Below, in pieces: positions 35,819-44,665 of a DNA stretch of 64,000 nt. Every line of letters begins with the position of its first letter. Positions within the stretch are counted from its first letter, which is position 1. Both the position numbers and the translations under genes were made by a program. Source of the stretch: CAITNM01 sp021298215 (GTDB lineage: Bacteria; Pseudomonadota; Alphaproteobacteria; Paracaedibacterales; CAITNM01); NCBI GenBank assembly GCA_046309815.1, contig JBKCOJ010000005.1, positions 186,001 to 250,000 on the forward strand. The letters are read 5' to 3'. A model generated the notes under the pieces. That model made no database searches, was not told where the DNA came from, and worked only from the letters and a program-made list of their open reading frames with translations.

Positions 35819-35851
35819 AGAGAAGCTTATTTTTGTAAGCTTCTCTTTTTT
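35819..35851 (+). terminator. Intrinsic terminator of hppA
   Basis: AGAGAAGCTTA at 35819-35829 pairs with TAAGCTTCTCT at 35836-35846 around a TTTTTG loop and is followed by a run of six T bases. Confidence 0.9.
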
Positions 35852-35864
35852 CTCAATCATAAAA

Positions 35865-36563
35865 ATGAACATTCATCAAAAACAAAAGGCTCCACAATTT
35901 ACAGAAGAGCTACGACAGTACCTTTTACAGGTTGGGATTAGAGAAACCGATCTTTTAAAAAAACTTCGCGAACAAACTGCAAGCATGCCAGAACGCAATA
36001 TGCAAATTTTGCCTGAACAAGGCCAATTCCTCACCATGCTTGTAAAAATTCATAACCCTAAAAATATCTTAGAAATAGGAACATTTACAGGCTACAGCTC
36101 TCTTTGCATGGCATTAGCTTCACCTGATGTACACATTACCGCTCTTGATAAAAATATTGAATGGACCAAAATTGCCAAAAAATACTGGCAAGAAGCAAAA
36201 GTTGATAATCGAATTGAGCTAATTATGGGCCCAGCTGTGGAATCCATAAAAATACTACCAAACCAACATTTTGATCTTGTCTTTATAGATGCAAATAAAG
36301 GCGACTATTTGAACTATTACGAAGAAGGACTAAGAGTCTTAAAACCTAACGGAGTTCTGCTTGTGGATAACGTGCTGTGGAAAGGTCGCGTGATTGATTC
36401 ATCTTATACGGATTCAAGCACTAATATTATTCGTGAACTCAATACCCATATCAGAAACGATCCTCGGGTGGATATATGCATGGTGCCAATCGGAGATGGC
36501 ATAACAATTGTCAGAAAATTGGTAGCGGAGGAGGGACTTGAACCCCCGACACCCGGATTATGA
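35865..36563 (+). CDS. Class I SAM-dependent O-methyltransferase (COMT-like)
   Basis: The 232-residue protein matches bacterial caffeoyl-CoA/catechol-type O-methyltransferases: NILEIGTFTGYSSLCMALA near residue 66 (SAM motif I), ITALDKN, FDLVFIDANKGDY (metal-binding Asp residues) and GVLLVDNVLWKG. The natural domain ends near GDGITIVRK. The last 13 codons (VAEEGLEPPTPGL) are encoded by the antisense of the tRNA gene at 36520-36596, and the TGA lies within that gene. The substrate is unknown. It lies after the hppA terminator and is probably a single-gene transcript. Confidence 0.87.
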   Translation: MNIHQKQKAPQFTEELRQYLLQVGIRETDLLKKLREQTASMPERNMQILPEQGQFLTMLVKIHNPKNILEIGTFTGYSSLCMALASPDVHITALDKNIEWTKIAKKYWQEAKVDNRIELIMGPAVESIKILPNQHFDLVFIDANKGDYLNYYEEGLRVLKPNGVLLVDNVLWKGRVIDSSYTDSSTNIIRELNTHIRNDPRVDICMVPIGDGITIVRKLVAEEGLEPPTPGL

Positions 36564-36596
36564 TTCCGGTGCTCTAACCAGCTGAGCTACTCCGCC
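36520..36596 (-). tRNA. tRNA with anticodon CAT, most like elongator tRNA-Met
   Basis: On the minus strand the acceptor is GGCGGAG/CTCCGCT (G1-U72), the D-arm is GCTCAGCTGGTTAGAGC, the anticodon arm CCGGA-ATCATAA-TCCGG gives CAT, the T-arm has GGGTTCAAGTCCC, and A73 plus CCA are encoded. Overall it looks like alphaproteobacterial elongator Met; the lysidine-modified tRNA-Ile2 is the alternative. The 3' half overlaps the end of the methyltransferase gene on the other strand. Confidence 0.92.
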
Positions 36597-36698
36597 ATAA
36601 GGCGTAATATAGGATCTGGGGATCAATTTGTCAAATATTACATTGATTGCTGCAAGAGTTTTTTGTAGACTACGCCTACGTATATTTTAGGAATTTTT

Positions 36699-37778
36699 AT
36701 GTCGTTCGAGGCAAAATTAGACAAGCTCGTTGCTCATCATCTTGAACTACGTGATCAGCTTGCCTGCCACGATATGAAAGATGCAAAAGAGTTTGCACGT
36801 CTTTCTAAGGAATACAGTGATCTTACAGAAATATCTGAGGTGATCCTAGAATTACGCAAATCTCAAAAAGAAAAAGCTGATTTAGAAGCAATGCTCGGAG
36901 ATGCATCTCTTGATGCAGATATGAAAGCTATGGCTCAACAGGATTATGACCAAATCCTTGAAAATATTCCTCAACTTGAGCAAAAAATAAAAATATTATT
37001 ACTCCCTAAAGATGCTGACGACGAAAGAAATGCCATTTTAGAAGTTCGTGCTGGTGCGGGTGGTGACGAAGCAGGATTATTTGCAGCAAACCTATTCCGT
37101 ATGTATCAGCGGTATGCTGCCAACCAAGGATGGAAATTTGAAATCATTGCTCTAAGTGATACAGGTCTAGGTGCAATTCGCGAAGCAAGCGCAAGCATTG
37201 CGGGCAAGGGAGTGTTTGCGCGATTAAAATTCGAATCCGGCGTGCATCGAGTACAACGAGTTCCGGAAACAGAAGCTAGTGGACGCGTACACACTTCTAC
37301 AGCAACGGTAGCTGTATTGCCTGAAGTTGAAGATGTTGATATTCATATCGATGAAAAAGACCTGCAGATTGATGTATACAGAGCGTCTGGTGCGGGTGGT
37401 CAACATGTTAATACTACAGACAGCGCCGTTAGAATAACGCATATTCCAACTGGAGTTGTTGTTACGCAGCAAGACGAACGCTCCCAACACAAAAATAAAG
37501 CAAAAGCAATGAAGATATTGCGAGCAAAATTATATGAAGCAGAAAGACAGCGTAAAGAAGACGAACGAGCAGCAAGTCGTAAAGGACAAGTAGGAACAGG
37601 AGATCGTTCTGAGCGAATTCGCACCTATAATTTCCCACAAGGAAGAGTTAGCGATCACCGCATCAATCTTACTCTCTATAAAATTGCGCAAATTGTTGAA
37701 GGCGAAGCTCTAGATGAATTAATTGATCCACTTATTTCTAACGATCAAGCAACTCGCTTAGCTGAAGCTATTGATTAA
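36699..37778 (+). CDS. prfA: Peptide chain release factor 1
   Basis: This 359-residue factor ends translation at UAA and UAG. The codon-reading tripeptide region is HRVQRVPETEASGR (P-E-T, a usual alphaproteobacterial form of PxT), and the catalytic GGQ is at 233-235 in GAGGQHVNTTDSAV. ATG 36699 follows AGGAATTTTT. In many Alphaproteobacteria prmC (hemK), which methylates this Gln, is next; here a YebC gene follows after 12 bases instead. Confidence 0.97.
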   Translation: MSFEAKLDKLVAHHLELRDQLACHDMKDAKEFARLSKEYSDLTEISEVILELRKSQKEKADLEAMLGDASLDADMKAMAQQDYDQILENIPQLEQKIKILLLPKDADDERNAILEVRAGAGGDEAGLFAANLFRMYQRYAANQGWKFEIIALSDTGLGAIREASASIAGKGVFARLKFESGVHRVQRVPETEASGRVHTSTATVAVLPEVEDVDIHIDEKDLQIDVYRASGAGGQHVNTTDSAVRITHIPTGVVVTQQDERSQHKNKAKAMKILRAKLYEAERQRKEDERAASRKGQVGTGDRSERIRTYNFPQGRVSDHRINLTLYKIAQIVEGEALDELIDPLISNDQATRLAEAID

Positions 37779-37790
37779 TCGGAGGACACC

Positions 37791-38537
37791 ATGGCAGGAC
37801 ATTCGCAATTTAAAAATATTATGTACCGCAAGGGCGCTCAAGACGCTAAACGTGCGAAGATGTTTGCAAAAATTGCTCGAGAAATTATTGTTTCGGTAAA
37901 AAGTGGGGGCGCTGAAGCTTCTTCAAATCCTAGGTTGCGCGCCGCGCTAGCATCTGCACGCGCTGCAAACATGCCTAGAGACAACGTGGAGAGAGCAATA
38001 AAAAAGGCTAGCGGCGGAGAAGATCTAAGCAATTATGAAGAAGTGCGCTATGAAGGTTATGGCATTGCAGGCGTTGCCGTTATTGTGGAAACCTTAACCG
38101 ATAATCGCAATCGTACAGCCTCTGAAGTAAGATCTACCTTCAGCAAAAATGGTGGAAACTTAGGCGAAACTGGTAGTGTTGGATTTTGTTTCGAACGTCT
38201 AGGGGTTTTACATTTTGCTGTATCTAAATTTAATTTTGATCAGGTGTTTGAAGCCGCTGTTAATGCAGGGGCGGATAATGTTGAAACATTAGATGATCTT
38301 TATGAAGTTACCTGCCCTATGGAAAGCTTCGCAGCTGTGCGTGATTCTTTAATTGAAACTCTGGGCGATCCTCATGAAGCAAAAATCATTTGGAAACCTT
38401 TAACAACTGTTGCAGCGAATGAAGAACAAGCTAAAACTCTATTCAAAATGATCGACACATTAGAAGATAACGATGATATTCAAAACGTCTATACAAACGT
38501 TGAAATATCTGATGAGGTGCTCAAAAAGCTTAGCTAA
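37791..38537 (+). CDS. YebC/PmpR family protein
   Basis: The 248-residue protein has the family start MAGHSQFKNIMYRKGAQDAKRAKMF, then NPRLRAALASARAANMPRDNVERAIKK and YEGYGIAGVAVIVETLTDN. YebC proteins were named as transcription regulators; recent work links them to relief of ribosome stalling at proline-rich stretches, which would fit its place after prfA. The ATG follows a GGAGG site. The stop codon overlaps that of the converging O-antigen-ligase-like gene (CTAA). Confidence 0.95.
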   Translation: MAGHSQFKNIMYRKGAQDAKRAKMFAKIAREIIVSVKSGGAEASSNPRLRAALASARAANMPRDNVERAIKKASGGEDLSNYEEVRYEGYGIAGVAVIVETLTDNRNRTASEVRSTFSKNGGNLGETGSVGFCFERLGVLHFAVSKFNFDQVFEAAVNAGADNVETLDDLYEVTCPMESFAAVRDSLIETLGDPHEAKIIWKPLTTVAANEEQAKTLFKMIDTLEDNDDIQNVYTNVEISDEVLKKLS

Positions 38538-39712
38538 TTGTTAGCTGAACCTTGCAATCTATAAATCGGAGCAAGCGTAACTAATAAAATAAGCCACCAA
38601 GTCTGCCAAATACTAATACCAGTCGCAGCAACGCCTAAAGCACTACCCCAAAAAGTAATGGTGTAACAAGCTGATCTGTCATATTGCTTTTTCCAATACA
38701 TGATCCAGATGAGACAAGCAAGTATTACACCTATAGCTCCCAACTCAAACCAAATTTGCAGCATAAAATTGTGAGGATGTAAGCAATTTTCTGGTGCTGT
38801 AAGCACTAAGTCTTTAGCACCATCAAAAAAAATTATATCCTGCTTACACTCCGCAGAACGGTAGCGAGAACTCCCAAAGCCAAACCCTGTCCAAAAATGC
38901 TCGAAGGTTTGCATAGCAACAGACTGCCAAATAAACAATCTATGTGTATAGCTTGAGTCCATAATCCGGGCTAAAAAAGCATAGTGATCTGTTTTAAAAA
39001 CAAAAAATATAAAAGGTAGACAAAACCATACAATAGGCATTCCATAGATAAACATTATTTTCAATAATTTTGGAAAAAATCTATATCCGATCAACGCTCC
39101 TAGACCCAATAAAATTCCTAGCGAAGCAGCATCACTTGAGCACCAGTGGAAAATAGGAACTAACAATACAAGAAAGATTATCTGTATCCATTGGCTCTCT
39201 TTATTCATCCATATTGCCAACATACATGCCGCACATCCATGCACTAGCGCTTGAGAGATATGCCGATCGATTATATGATGTAATCCATTTTGCAAACCTG
39301 GAATTGATCCTATTCTAAATTGCGCATCTATCCCAAAAATAATCAACAACCCAGCCAGAAGAAAACCGACCATACAAACAATCTTTTTTAGTTGTTGTCG
39401 TTCTGCTAATTTAAGCTGCTCGCAATAATTCCACCAAAAACACCCTCCCAACAAAAGCGAAGCAACTTTTGCAGATGATTGAAAAGATTTAGCTGGCATA
39501 GCAGACCAAAAGGCGCTCAAAAAACTCCATAAAACAAAAGCTATTGTTAGCGCTTCTAGTTTACCAATCTCTATGTTCTTTTTTTTAAATTGAGTAATAC
39601 AGCCAAGAAGCAACACAAAAAAAGGATAAATATTCCCGTGTGGAAGCGGCAAGCAACAAAAGATGATAAAAAAGACACAAATCTTATAAAATAAAAAATT
39701 CTGAAACGACAT
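38534..39712 (-). CDS. O-antigen ligase (WaaL)/Wzy-like polymerase family membrane protein
   Basis: The 392-residue protein has about ten to twelve hydrophobic helices and one larger outer loop holding HRLFIWQSVAMQTFEHFWTGFGFGSSR followed by LHPHNFMLQIWFELGAIG. The R-x3-W and H-x-H-N-x3-Q motifs are those of the Wzy_C/O-antigen ligase family, which joins polymer to lipid A-core or polymerises units at the periplasmic face. It is divergent from the MsbA-type exporter gene across a 64-base gap, fitting an LPS role. Confidence 0.83.
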   Translation of the reverse strand: MSFQNFLFYKICVFFIIFCCLPLPHGNIYPFFVLLLGCITQFKKKNIEIGKLEALTIAFVLWSFLSAFWSAMPAKSFQSSAKVASLLLGGCFWWNYCEQLKLAERQQLKKIVCMVGFLLAGLLIIFGIDAQFRIGSIPGLQNGLHHIIDRHISQALVHGCAACMLAIWMNKESQWIQIIFLVLLVPIFHWCSSDAASLGILLGLGALIGYRFFPKLLKIMFIYGMPIVWFCLPFIFFVFKTDHYAFLARIMDSSYTHRLFIWQSVAMQTFEHFWTGFGFGSSRYRSAECKQDIIFFDGAKDLVLTAPENCLHPHNFMLQIWFELGAIGVILACLIWIMYWKKQYDRSACYTITFWGSALGVAATGISIWQTWWLILLVTLAPIYRLQGSANN

Positions 39713-39776
39713 ATTTAATGTATGATTGCGAAGTTAGCGAAAACTTGATACGTTTACCAAAATACACCATACCTAC

Positions 39777-41540
39777 ATGGCAGAAAAGAACATTCTACAA
39801 AAATCTCTTGTAAAAAGACTTGTCCATGAGCACCTTGCACCCTATAAGGCAAAATTTGTGCAAGCTACTTTTTTTATGCTCATGACAGCTGCATCAACAG
39901 CAGCTTTGCCTTTTTTGCTACAACCTGTTTTCGATGATGTCTTTACAACCAACGATCCTCATTTATTATTTGTCTTTTGTTTAGCCGTACTTTCTGCCTT
40001 TGTTATTAAGGGTTTTGCCTCCTATGGAGAGACTGTTACCATGACGCGCATTGGCCAAAGTATCATCTCTGATATCCAAAATCGCGTCTTTAGCCATTTA
40101 ATGAACCTTGATTTGGAATACTTTCATAAAACAAACAGTGGTGAACTTCTTTCCAGATTTACTAATGATATAAGTTTAATGCGTAATAGCGTAGCTAATA
40201 CAGTGGTTGGAATTGGCCGCGACTGTTTCTCTCTAATCTTTTTAATCGGTGTTATGTTCTACAGAGACTGGTTCCTGGCCTGTCTTGCTTTTTTTATTTT
40301 TCCAGCTGCTTTCCTACCTATTATTCGTATTGGAAGACGCATGCGAAAGGTTACTTTTAATGCTCAAGAAGAAATTGCTCGTTTTACAAAACAATTAACG
40401 CAAATTTTTCAAGGAATTAGGGTGATAAAAGCTTATTCAACTGAAAATTACGAAGCAAATAGAGCACAAAATCAAATTGAAAAGATTTACAAGCTAGTCG
40501 TTAAAACCTCAAAAGTTAGATCGCTCGGCCACCCAATTATTGAAAGTATGGGAGGCATTGCAATTATTTCTGTCATTGCTTATGGGGGTTGGCAGGTAAT
40601 GCATCATAGTCGCACCACAGGAGAATTTATCTCCTTTATTGGCGCTTTGATCTTGGCATATGAACCTTTAAAACGTTTAAGCAACCTCAATGCCACTCTC
40701 CAAGAGGGACTAGCAGCTGCATCCAGAGTGTTTGAGATTGTTGATACCAAAGGTAAAATTGTATCTCCCAAAAATGCGAAACAACCAAAGAAGACACAGG
40801 GACACATTGAATTTAAAAACGTTTACTTTGCTTATGGCGCTCAAAAAGAAGCACTTAAGGGAATTAGTTTCCAAGCGGCTTCAGGGAAGTGCATTGCACT
40901 TGTTGGAGCAAGCGGTTCTGGGAAATCTACAATTATAAACCTTATTCCTCGTTTTTATGACGTGGATCAAGGAACCATACAAATAGACGGTGTCAGCGTA
41001 AAGGATTGGAAGATTGAGCACTTACGGGAACAAATTGCCCTTGTTAGTCAAGAGATTGCACTTTTTGATTTAAGTGTATTCGAAAATATAACATATGGTT
41101 GCCAAAATTTTTCTGAACACGATGTTTATAGTGTTGCAAAATCTGCTGCAGCGCATGATTTTATTCAAAAATTACCACAAGGGTATAATACGATTGTTGG
41201 AGAAAATGGCGTCAGTTTATCCGGTGGACAACGTCAACGCTTAGCTATTGCTAGAGCTATGTTAAAAAAATCTCCTATATTGCTTCTGGATGAAGCCACA
41301 TCTGCGCTTGATACGCATTCTGAACGACACATACAATCAGCTTTGAAAAAACTTATGATTGGGCGTACAACTATCATGGTAGCACATCGCTTATCGACAG
41401 TTATTGATGCAGATTACATTTATGTTTTAGAGAATGGACAAATTATTGAAGAGGGATCGCATCAAGAGTTATTGCAATTAGGTAAACAGTATGCTCACCT
41501 ATGGAATAAACAAGCTCAAGGTTTAGATTCAGAAAATTAG
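39777..41540 (+). CDS. msbA: MsbA-type lipid A/lipid ABC exporter
   Basis: This 587-residue half-transporter joins an exporter membrane domain (six helices, residues about 20-310, with SGELLSRFTNDISLMR) to an ATPase domain: Walker A LVGASGSGKSTI, Q-loop region LVSQEIALFDLS, signature LSGGQRQRLAIARA, Walker B ILLLDEATSALD and switch His in VAHRLSTV. As a homodimer it would flip lipid A-core across the inner membrane; the nearby ligase gene supports this, but other lipids are possible. The HPF gene follows closely. Confidence 0.88.
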   Translation: MAEKNILQKSLVKRLVHEHLAPYKAKFVQATFFMLMTAASTAALPFLLQPVFDDVFTTNDPHLLFVFCLAVLSAFVIKGFASYGETVTMTRIGQSIISDIQNRVFSHLMNLDLEYFHKTNSGELLSRFTNDISLMRNSVANTVVGIGRDCFSLIFLIGVMFYRDWFLACLAFFIFPAAFLPIIRIGRRMRKVTFNAQEEIARFTKQLTQIFQGIRVIKAYSTENYEANRAQNQIEKIYKLVVKTSKVRSLGHPIIESMGGIAIISVIAYGGWQVMHHSRTTGEFISFIGALILAYEPLKRLSNLNATLQEGLAAASRVFEIVDTKGKIVSPKNAKQPKKTQGHIEFKNVYFAYGAQKEALKGISFQAASGKCIALVGASGSGKSTIINLIPRFYDVDQGTIQIDGVSVKDWKIEHLREQIALVSQEIALFDLSVFENITYGCQNFSEHDVYSVAKSAAAHDFIQKLPQGYNTIVGENGVSLSGGQRQRLAIARAMLKKSPILLLDEATSALDTHSERHIQSALKKLMIGRTTIMVAHRLSTVIDADYIYVLENGQIIEEGSHQELLQLGKQYAHLWNKQAQGLDSEN

Positions 41541-41558
41541 GTAATGAGGGAGAATGAT

Positions 41559-42107
41559 ATGTCAATTCATGTAGCTGGCCACCAAATGGAAGTGGGAGAA
41601 AGTTTAAATACCTTTATTCAAACAGAGTTAAAAACCCTGCTTGATAAATATGTTGGTGAAACGTACGAATCTCATGTGCATCTCAGCAAAGATCATCATG
41701 AATTTATTGCTGATCTAGCTGTACATGTAAGCAAAAATCTTGTTGTGCACTGCAAAGGACGTGATAGCGATGCTTACAAGAGCGTTACTGAGGCGCTCGC
41801 AAAATTAGAAAAACGAGTGAAGAAATATCGTTCTAGATTACGAGATCGCAGACGTCAAAATGACGGAGCTAACGTTACTGCTTCTTATTTTGTTGTTAAC
41901 CATGAAGCAGAAGATACAGGGACAGATACACCAGTCATTATCGCTGAAATGCCCCACGATATTCATCATTTAACTGTAAGCGAAGCTGTCATGAAACTGG
42001 ACTTAGCAGATGTACCAGTTGTCATGTTTAAAAATGCTACCCATGATGGCTTAAATGTTGTGTACAGAAGAAAAGATGGCAACATCGGGTGGATTGATCC
42101 GAAATAA
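41559..42107 (+). CDS. hpf: Long-form ribosome hibernation promoting factor
   Basis: The 182-residue protein has an N-terminal S30AE domain (SIHVAGHQMEVGESLNTFI, then YKSVTEALAKLEKRVKKYRSRLRD) and a C-terminal dimerisation domain (LTVSEAVMKLDLADVPVVMFKNATHDGLNVVYRRKDGNIGWI). Long HPF dimerises ribosomes into 100S particles in starvation. ATG 41559 is chosen because GAGGGAGA precedes it; the upstream ATG at 41544 lacks a site. It follows msbA by 18 bases and ends in a strong terminator. Confidence 0.93.
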   Translation: MSIHVAGHQMEVGESLNTFIQTELKTLLDKYVGETYESHVHLSKDHHEFIADLAVHVSKNLVVHCKGRDSDAYKSVTEALAKLEKRVKKYRSRLRDRRRQNDGANVTASYFVVNHEAEDTGTDTPVIIAEMPHDIHHLTVSEAVMKLDLADVPVVMFKNATHDGLNVVYRRKDGNIGWIDPK

Positions 42108-42119
42108 ATTCGTACAGGA

Positions 42120-42147
42120 AAAAGAGGGAGGCGATACTCCCTTTTTT
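42120..42147. terminator. Bidirectional intrinsic terminator after hpf
   Basis: GAGGGAG and CTCCC pair around GCGATA, with A bases before and six T bases after, so the hairpin can end transcripts from both directions. It also overlaps the last codon of the remnant frame on the minus strand. Confidence 0.85.
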
Positions 42148-42365
42148 CACAACCCTTCTTTAAATTCTAAAAAATCATTGTAATCAGCCGTTCTTATCCT
42201 TTTTGATAAATCAAATAACTCACTATCATTGGTTGCCCCATAGGCAAATGAAAGCCCATGTAAGACAAAAGTATTACAGCAAACATCACTAATTAAAGCA
42301 TGCCCGCTTTCACTTTCAGGATCTTTCTTGGCAACATGAAGAAGAATGCGTATGTCTCGAGTGAT
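42147..42365 (-). pseudogene. Apparent 3' remnant of an unknown gene
   Basis: The minus strand holds a 72-codon open frame with coding-like composition: RDIRILLHVAKKDPESESGH, then ALISDVCCNTFVLHGLSFAYG and ELFDLSKRIRTADYNDFLEF. Two TAA codons lie directly upstream and there is no ATG, GTG or TTG near its 5' end, so it cannot start normally. It ends at the shared terminator hairpin, as a real gene would. The likeliest reading is a gene whose 5' part was deleted. I do not recognise the family. Confidence 0.5.
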
Positions 42366-42380
42366 TTATTAACAAAAATA

Positions 42381-43175
42381 TTAATATTCCGAAAAAACCC
42401 GATTAAACGTTTCGTGGACTTGCTCATAGGCACCATTTAGTAAAGGTTCGCCGTGCGCTGTAATGAGGTGCCTAAATTTTATAGTCAAAAGCCTTTCAAA
42501 ATCGGACCTCTCTGTATGAGTCGCTCCAAGCCAAATAGAAGAAATATTTGCAGGTTTTACTAATCCTTGATCATAAAAAGATTTAGCAGTTTCCAGGCTG
42601 TAAAATTGATCGGTAGCTGTAATATTTTGAATACTATCACAAGTTATTAAGATTCCACCTTCTCTATCAATATACAAAATACCTTCTGGGGTATTTGATG
42701 TCTCAAAAACAAAAAGAGAGCAATGAGGAAATGACATTTTTTCTCCGGCAATTAACTCCTTATCAGGCTTCAGGCCACTTTCATACACCATACCTTTCAA
42801 AACACACAGATGTGCTGATGGATATTGCTTTTTATAAAATGCATCATCTCTACCATGAAATGCTCCTATTCTCACGATATAAGCAACTTTTCCAAGCTTG
42901 TTTAATCTTTTTAAACCTTCTTCCCCTAATCTTACCGTGTTGATCAATGTCAATTCAGAGCCATGACGCATGATCACCATATTACGGCTTGTTTGGATAT
43001 TAATGCCTTCATGCTGTACTTTATTTGTTCCAGTCACAAAAAAGATATCTGGTAAAATTTCTTGAATCTCACCATGAGGCCAAGCGGGTGCAAATTGAGA
43101 AGCATCCATGTTTATTCCTTCAGCAAAGATTGTTAGAAATACAACCAAGAAACCTAATAATAACTTAAACATCAT
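42381..43175 (-). CDS. Exported metallo-beta-lactamase-fold-like protein
   Basis: The 264-residue protein begins with a signal peptide (MMFKLLLGFLVVFLTIFAEG). The mature part reads like a divergent metallo-beta-lactamase fold: NMVIMRHGSELTLINTVRLGEEGL, then IVRIGAFHGRDDAFYKKQYP, GILITCDSIQNI and HLITAHGEPLL near the end. The classical HxHxDH is replaced by an H-G-R-D-D segment, a form I associate with a lactamase-like family of unknown function. The gene lies 11 bases after gatB in the same direction. Metal binding and substrate are open. Confidence 0.65.
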   Translation of the reverse strand: MMFKLLLGFLVVFLTIFAEGINMDASQFAPAWPHGEIQEILPDIFFVTGTNKVQHEGINIQTSRNMVIMRHGSELTLINTVRLGEEGLKRLNKLGKVAYIVRIGAFHGRDDAFYKKQYPSAHLCVLKGMVYESGLKPDKELIAGEKMSFPHCSLFVFETSNTPEGILYIDREGGILITCDSIQNITATDQFYSLETAKSFYDQGLVKPANISSIWLGATHTERSDFERLLTIKFRHLITAHGEPLLNGAYEQVHETFNRVFSEY

Positions 43176-43186
43176 ATTTAGTAATT

Positions 43187-44656
43187 TTAAGAACTACTCA
43201 ATTTTTGTTTTAAGATAGTGTTCACAACTCCTGGATTAGCTTTACCTTGCAGACTTTTCATCACTTGCCCAATCAAAAAGCCAAAAACTTGTTCTTTTCC
43301 AGATCTGTACTGTTCAACTTGAGCAGCATTAGCTGCAATGACTTCTTCAATAGCTTTTTCAATCACACTTGTATCAGAAACCTGTCTCAATCCAAGTTCT
43401 TCAATAAGTTTTGCGGGCTCTTTTCCTGTTTCCCACATCTTCACAAAAACATCTTTCGCAATTTTTCCTGATATCGTACCATCAATAATTAAGTCAACTA
43501 GACTTGCTAAATACTCTGGCGCAAACGGAAGATCATTAATTGATCTATCATCACGATTCATTGCGCCAAAAACTTCAACGATCAACCAATTAGCAATAAG
43601 TTTTGCCGCACCCTGTCCTTTTGCAAACCCAACTATATGCTCATACAATTCAGCAACTTCTTTCTCTGCAACTAAAACATTTGCATCATAATCGGTTAAT
43701 AAGAATTCTTTCTTAAATCGTTCACGTTTTGTATCTGGCAGTTCAGGCATTGTCGCTTTTATTGCATCAATACGCGCATCTTCCAGCACTAAAGGTCGCA
43801 AATCTGGATCAGGAAAATACCTATAATCCATCGCGTCTTCCTTACCTCGCATTGATCGCGTTACACCTTTTGTTGGGTCAAACAAACGCGTTTCCTGAAC
43901 AACAGCTCCACCATTTTCAATAACCTCTAACTGACGTAAGATTTCATACTCAATTGCTTGACCCAAAAACCGCACTGAATTCACGTTCTTAATCTCTGCA
44001 CGAGTCCCAAAAGGTGTATCAGGTTTATGCAATGAAACATTCGCATCAACGCGTAAACTTCCTTGCTCCATATTGCCATCGCATGTTCCAAGATAACGTA
44101 AAATTGAGCGTAATTTTTTAACATACGCCATCGCTTCTTGAGATGAACGAATTTCAGGCTCAGAAACAATTTCCATTAACGCAACGCCCGCTCGATTAAA
44201 ATCTATATAAGATAAATTTGGGTGCAAATCATGCGTACTCTTACCTGCATCTTGTTCAAGGTGCAGGCGCGTAATATTAATGCGCTTTGTTTCATTATTT
44301 TCTAAATCAATATCAATATACCCATTAGAAACTATAGGATAGTAAAGTTGAGAAATCTGATATCCTAATGGCAAGTCAGGGTAGAAATAATTCTTTCTAT
44401 CAAAAACAGACACTTTATTAACTGTAGCGTTTATGCCCAGGCCCGTTTTAATAGCTTGGTCTACACAAAATTTATTTAAAACAGGCAGCATGCCAGGCAT
44501 GCCAGCATCTAAAAAGGCAACTTGCGTATTCGGATCTGCCCCAAATGCTGTAGCGGCACCAGAAAATAATTTCGCGTTAGAAACAACTTGAGCATGAACC
44601 TCAAGCCCTATAACAACTTCCCAAAGTCCCGTTTGTCCTTGAACAAGATTTTTCAT
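43187..44656 (-). CDS. gatB: Asp-tRNA(Asn)/Glu-tRNA(Gln) amidotransferase subunit B
   Basis: The roughly 489-residue subunit binds the misacylated tRNA and holds the kinase site that activates Glu or Asp. VVIGLEVHAQVVSNAKLFSG at the start, LPLGYQISQLYYPI, the signature RVDANVSLHKPDTPFGTRAEIKN-type region and the C-terminal YqeY-like tail (FGFLIGQVMKSLQGKANPGVVN) are present. ATG 44656 is chosen since AAGGAG lies five bases before it; GTG 44662 overlaps that site. It is the third gene of gatC-gatA-gatB. Confidence 0.96.
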   Translation of the reverse strand: MKNLVQGQTGLWEVVIGLEVHAQVVSNAKLFSGAATAFGADPNTQVAFLDAGMPGMLPVLNKFCVDQAIKTGLGINATVNKVSVFDRKNYFYPDLPLGYQISQLYYPIVSNGYIDIDLENNETKRINITRLHLEQDAGKSTHDLHPNLSYIDFNRAGVALMEIVSEPEIRSSQEAMAYVKKLRSILRYLGTCDGNMEQGSLRVDANVSLHKPDTPFGTRAEIKNVNSVRFLGQAIEYEILRQLEVIENGGAVVQETRLFDPTKGVTRSMRGKEDAMDYRYFPDPDLRPLVLEDARIDAIKATMPELPDTKRERFKKEFLLTDYDANVLVAEKEVAELYEHIVGFAKGQGAAKLIANWLIVEVFGAMNRDDRSINDLPFAPEYLASLVDLIIDGTISGKIAKDVFVKMWETGKEPAKLIEELGLRQVSDTSVIEKAIEEVIAANAAQVEQYRSGKEQVFGFLIGQVMKSLQGKANPGVVNTILKQKLSSS

Positions 44657-44665
44657 GTGCACTCC

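Noticed and set aside
36699..37778. PET instead of PAT in the codon-recognition motif of release factor 1
   Set aside because: It fits the PxT pattern and I know it as a usual alphaproteobacterial form.
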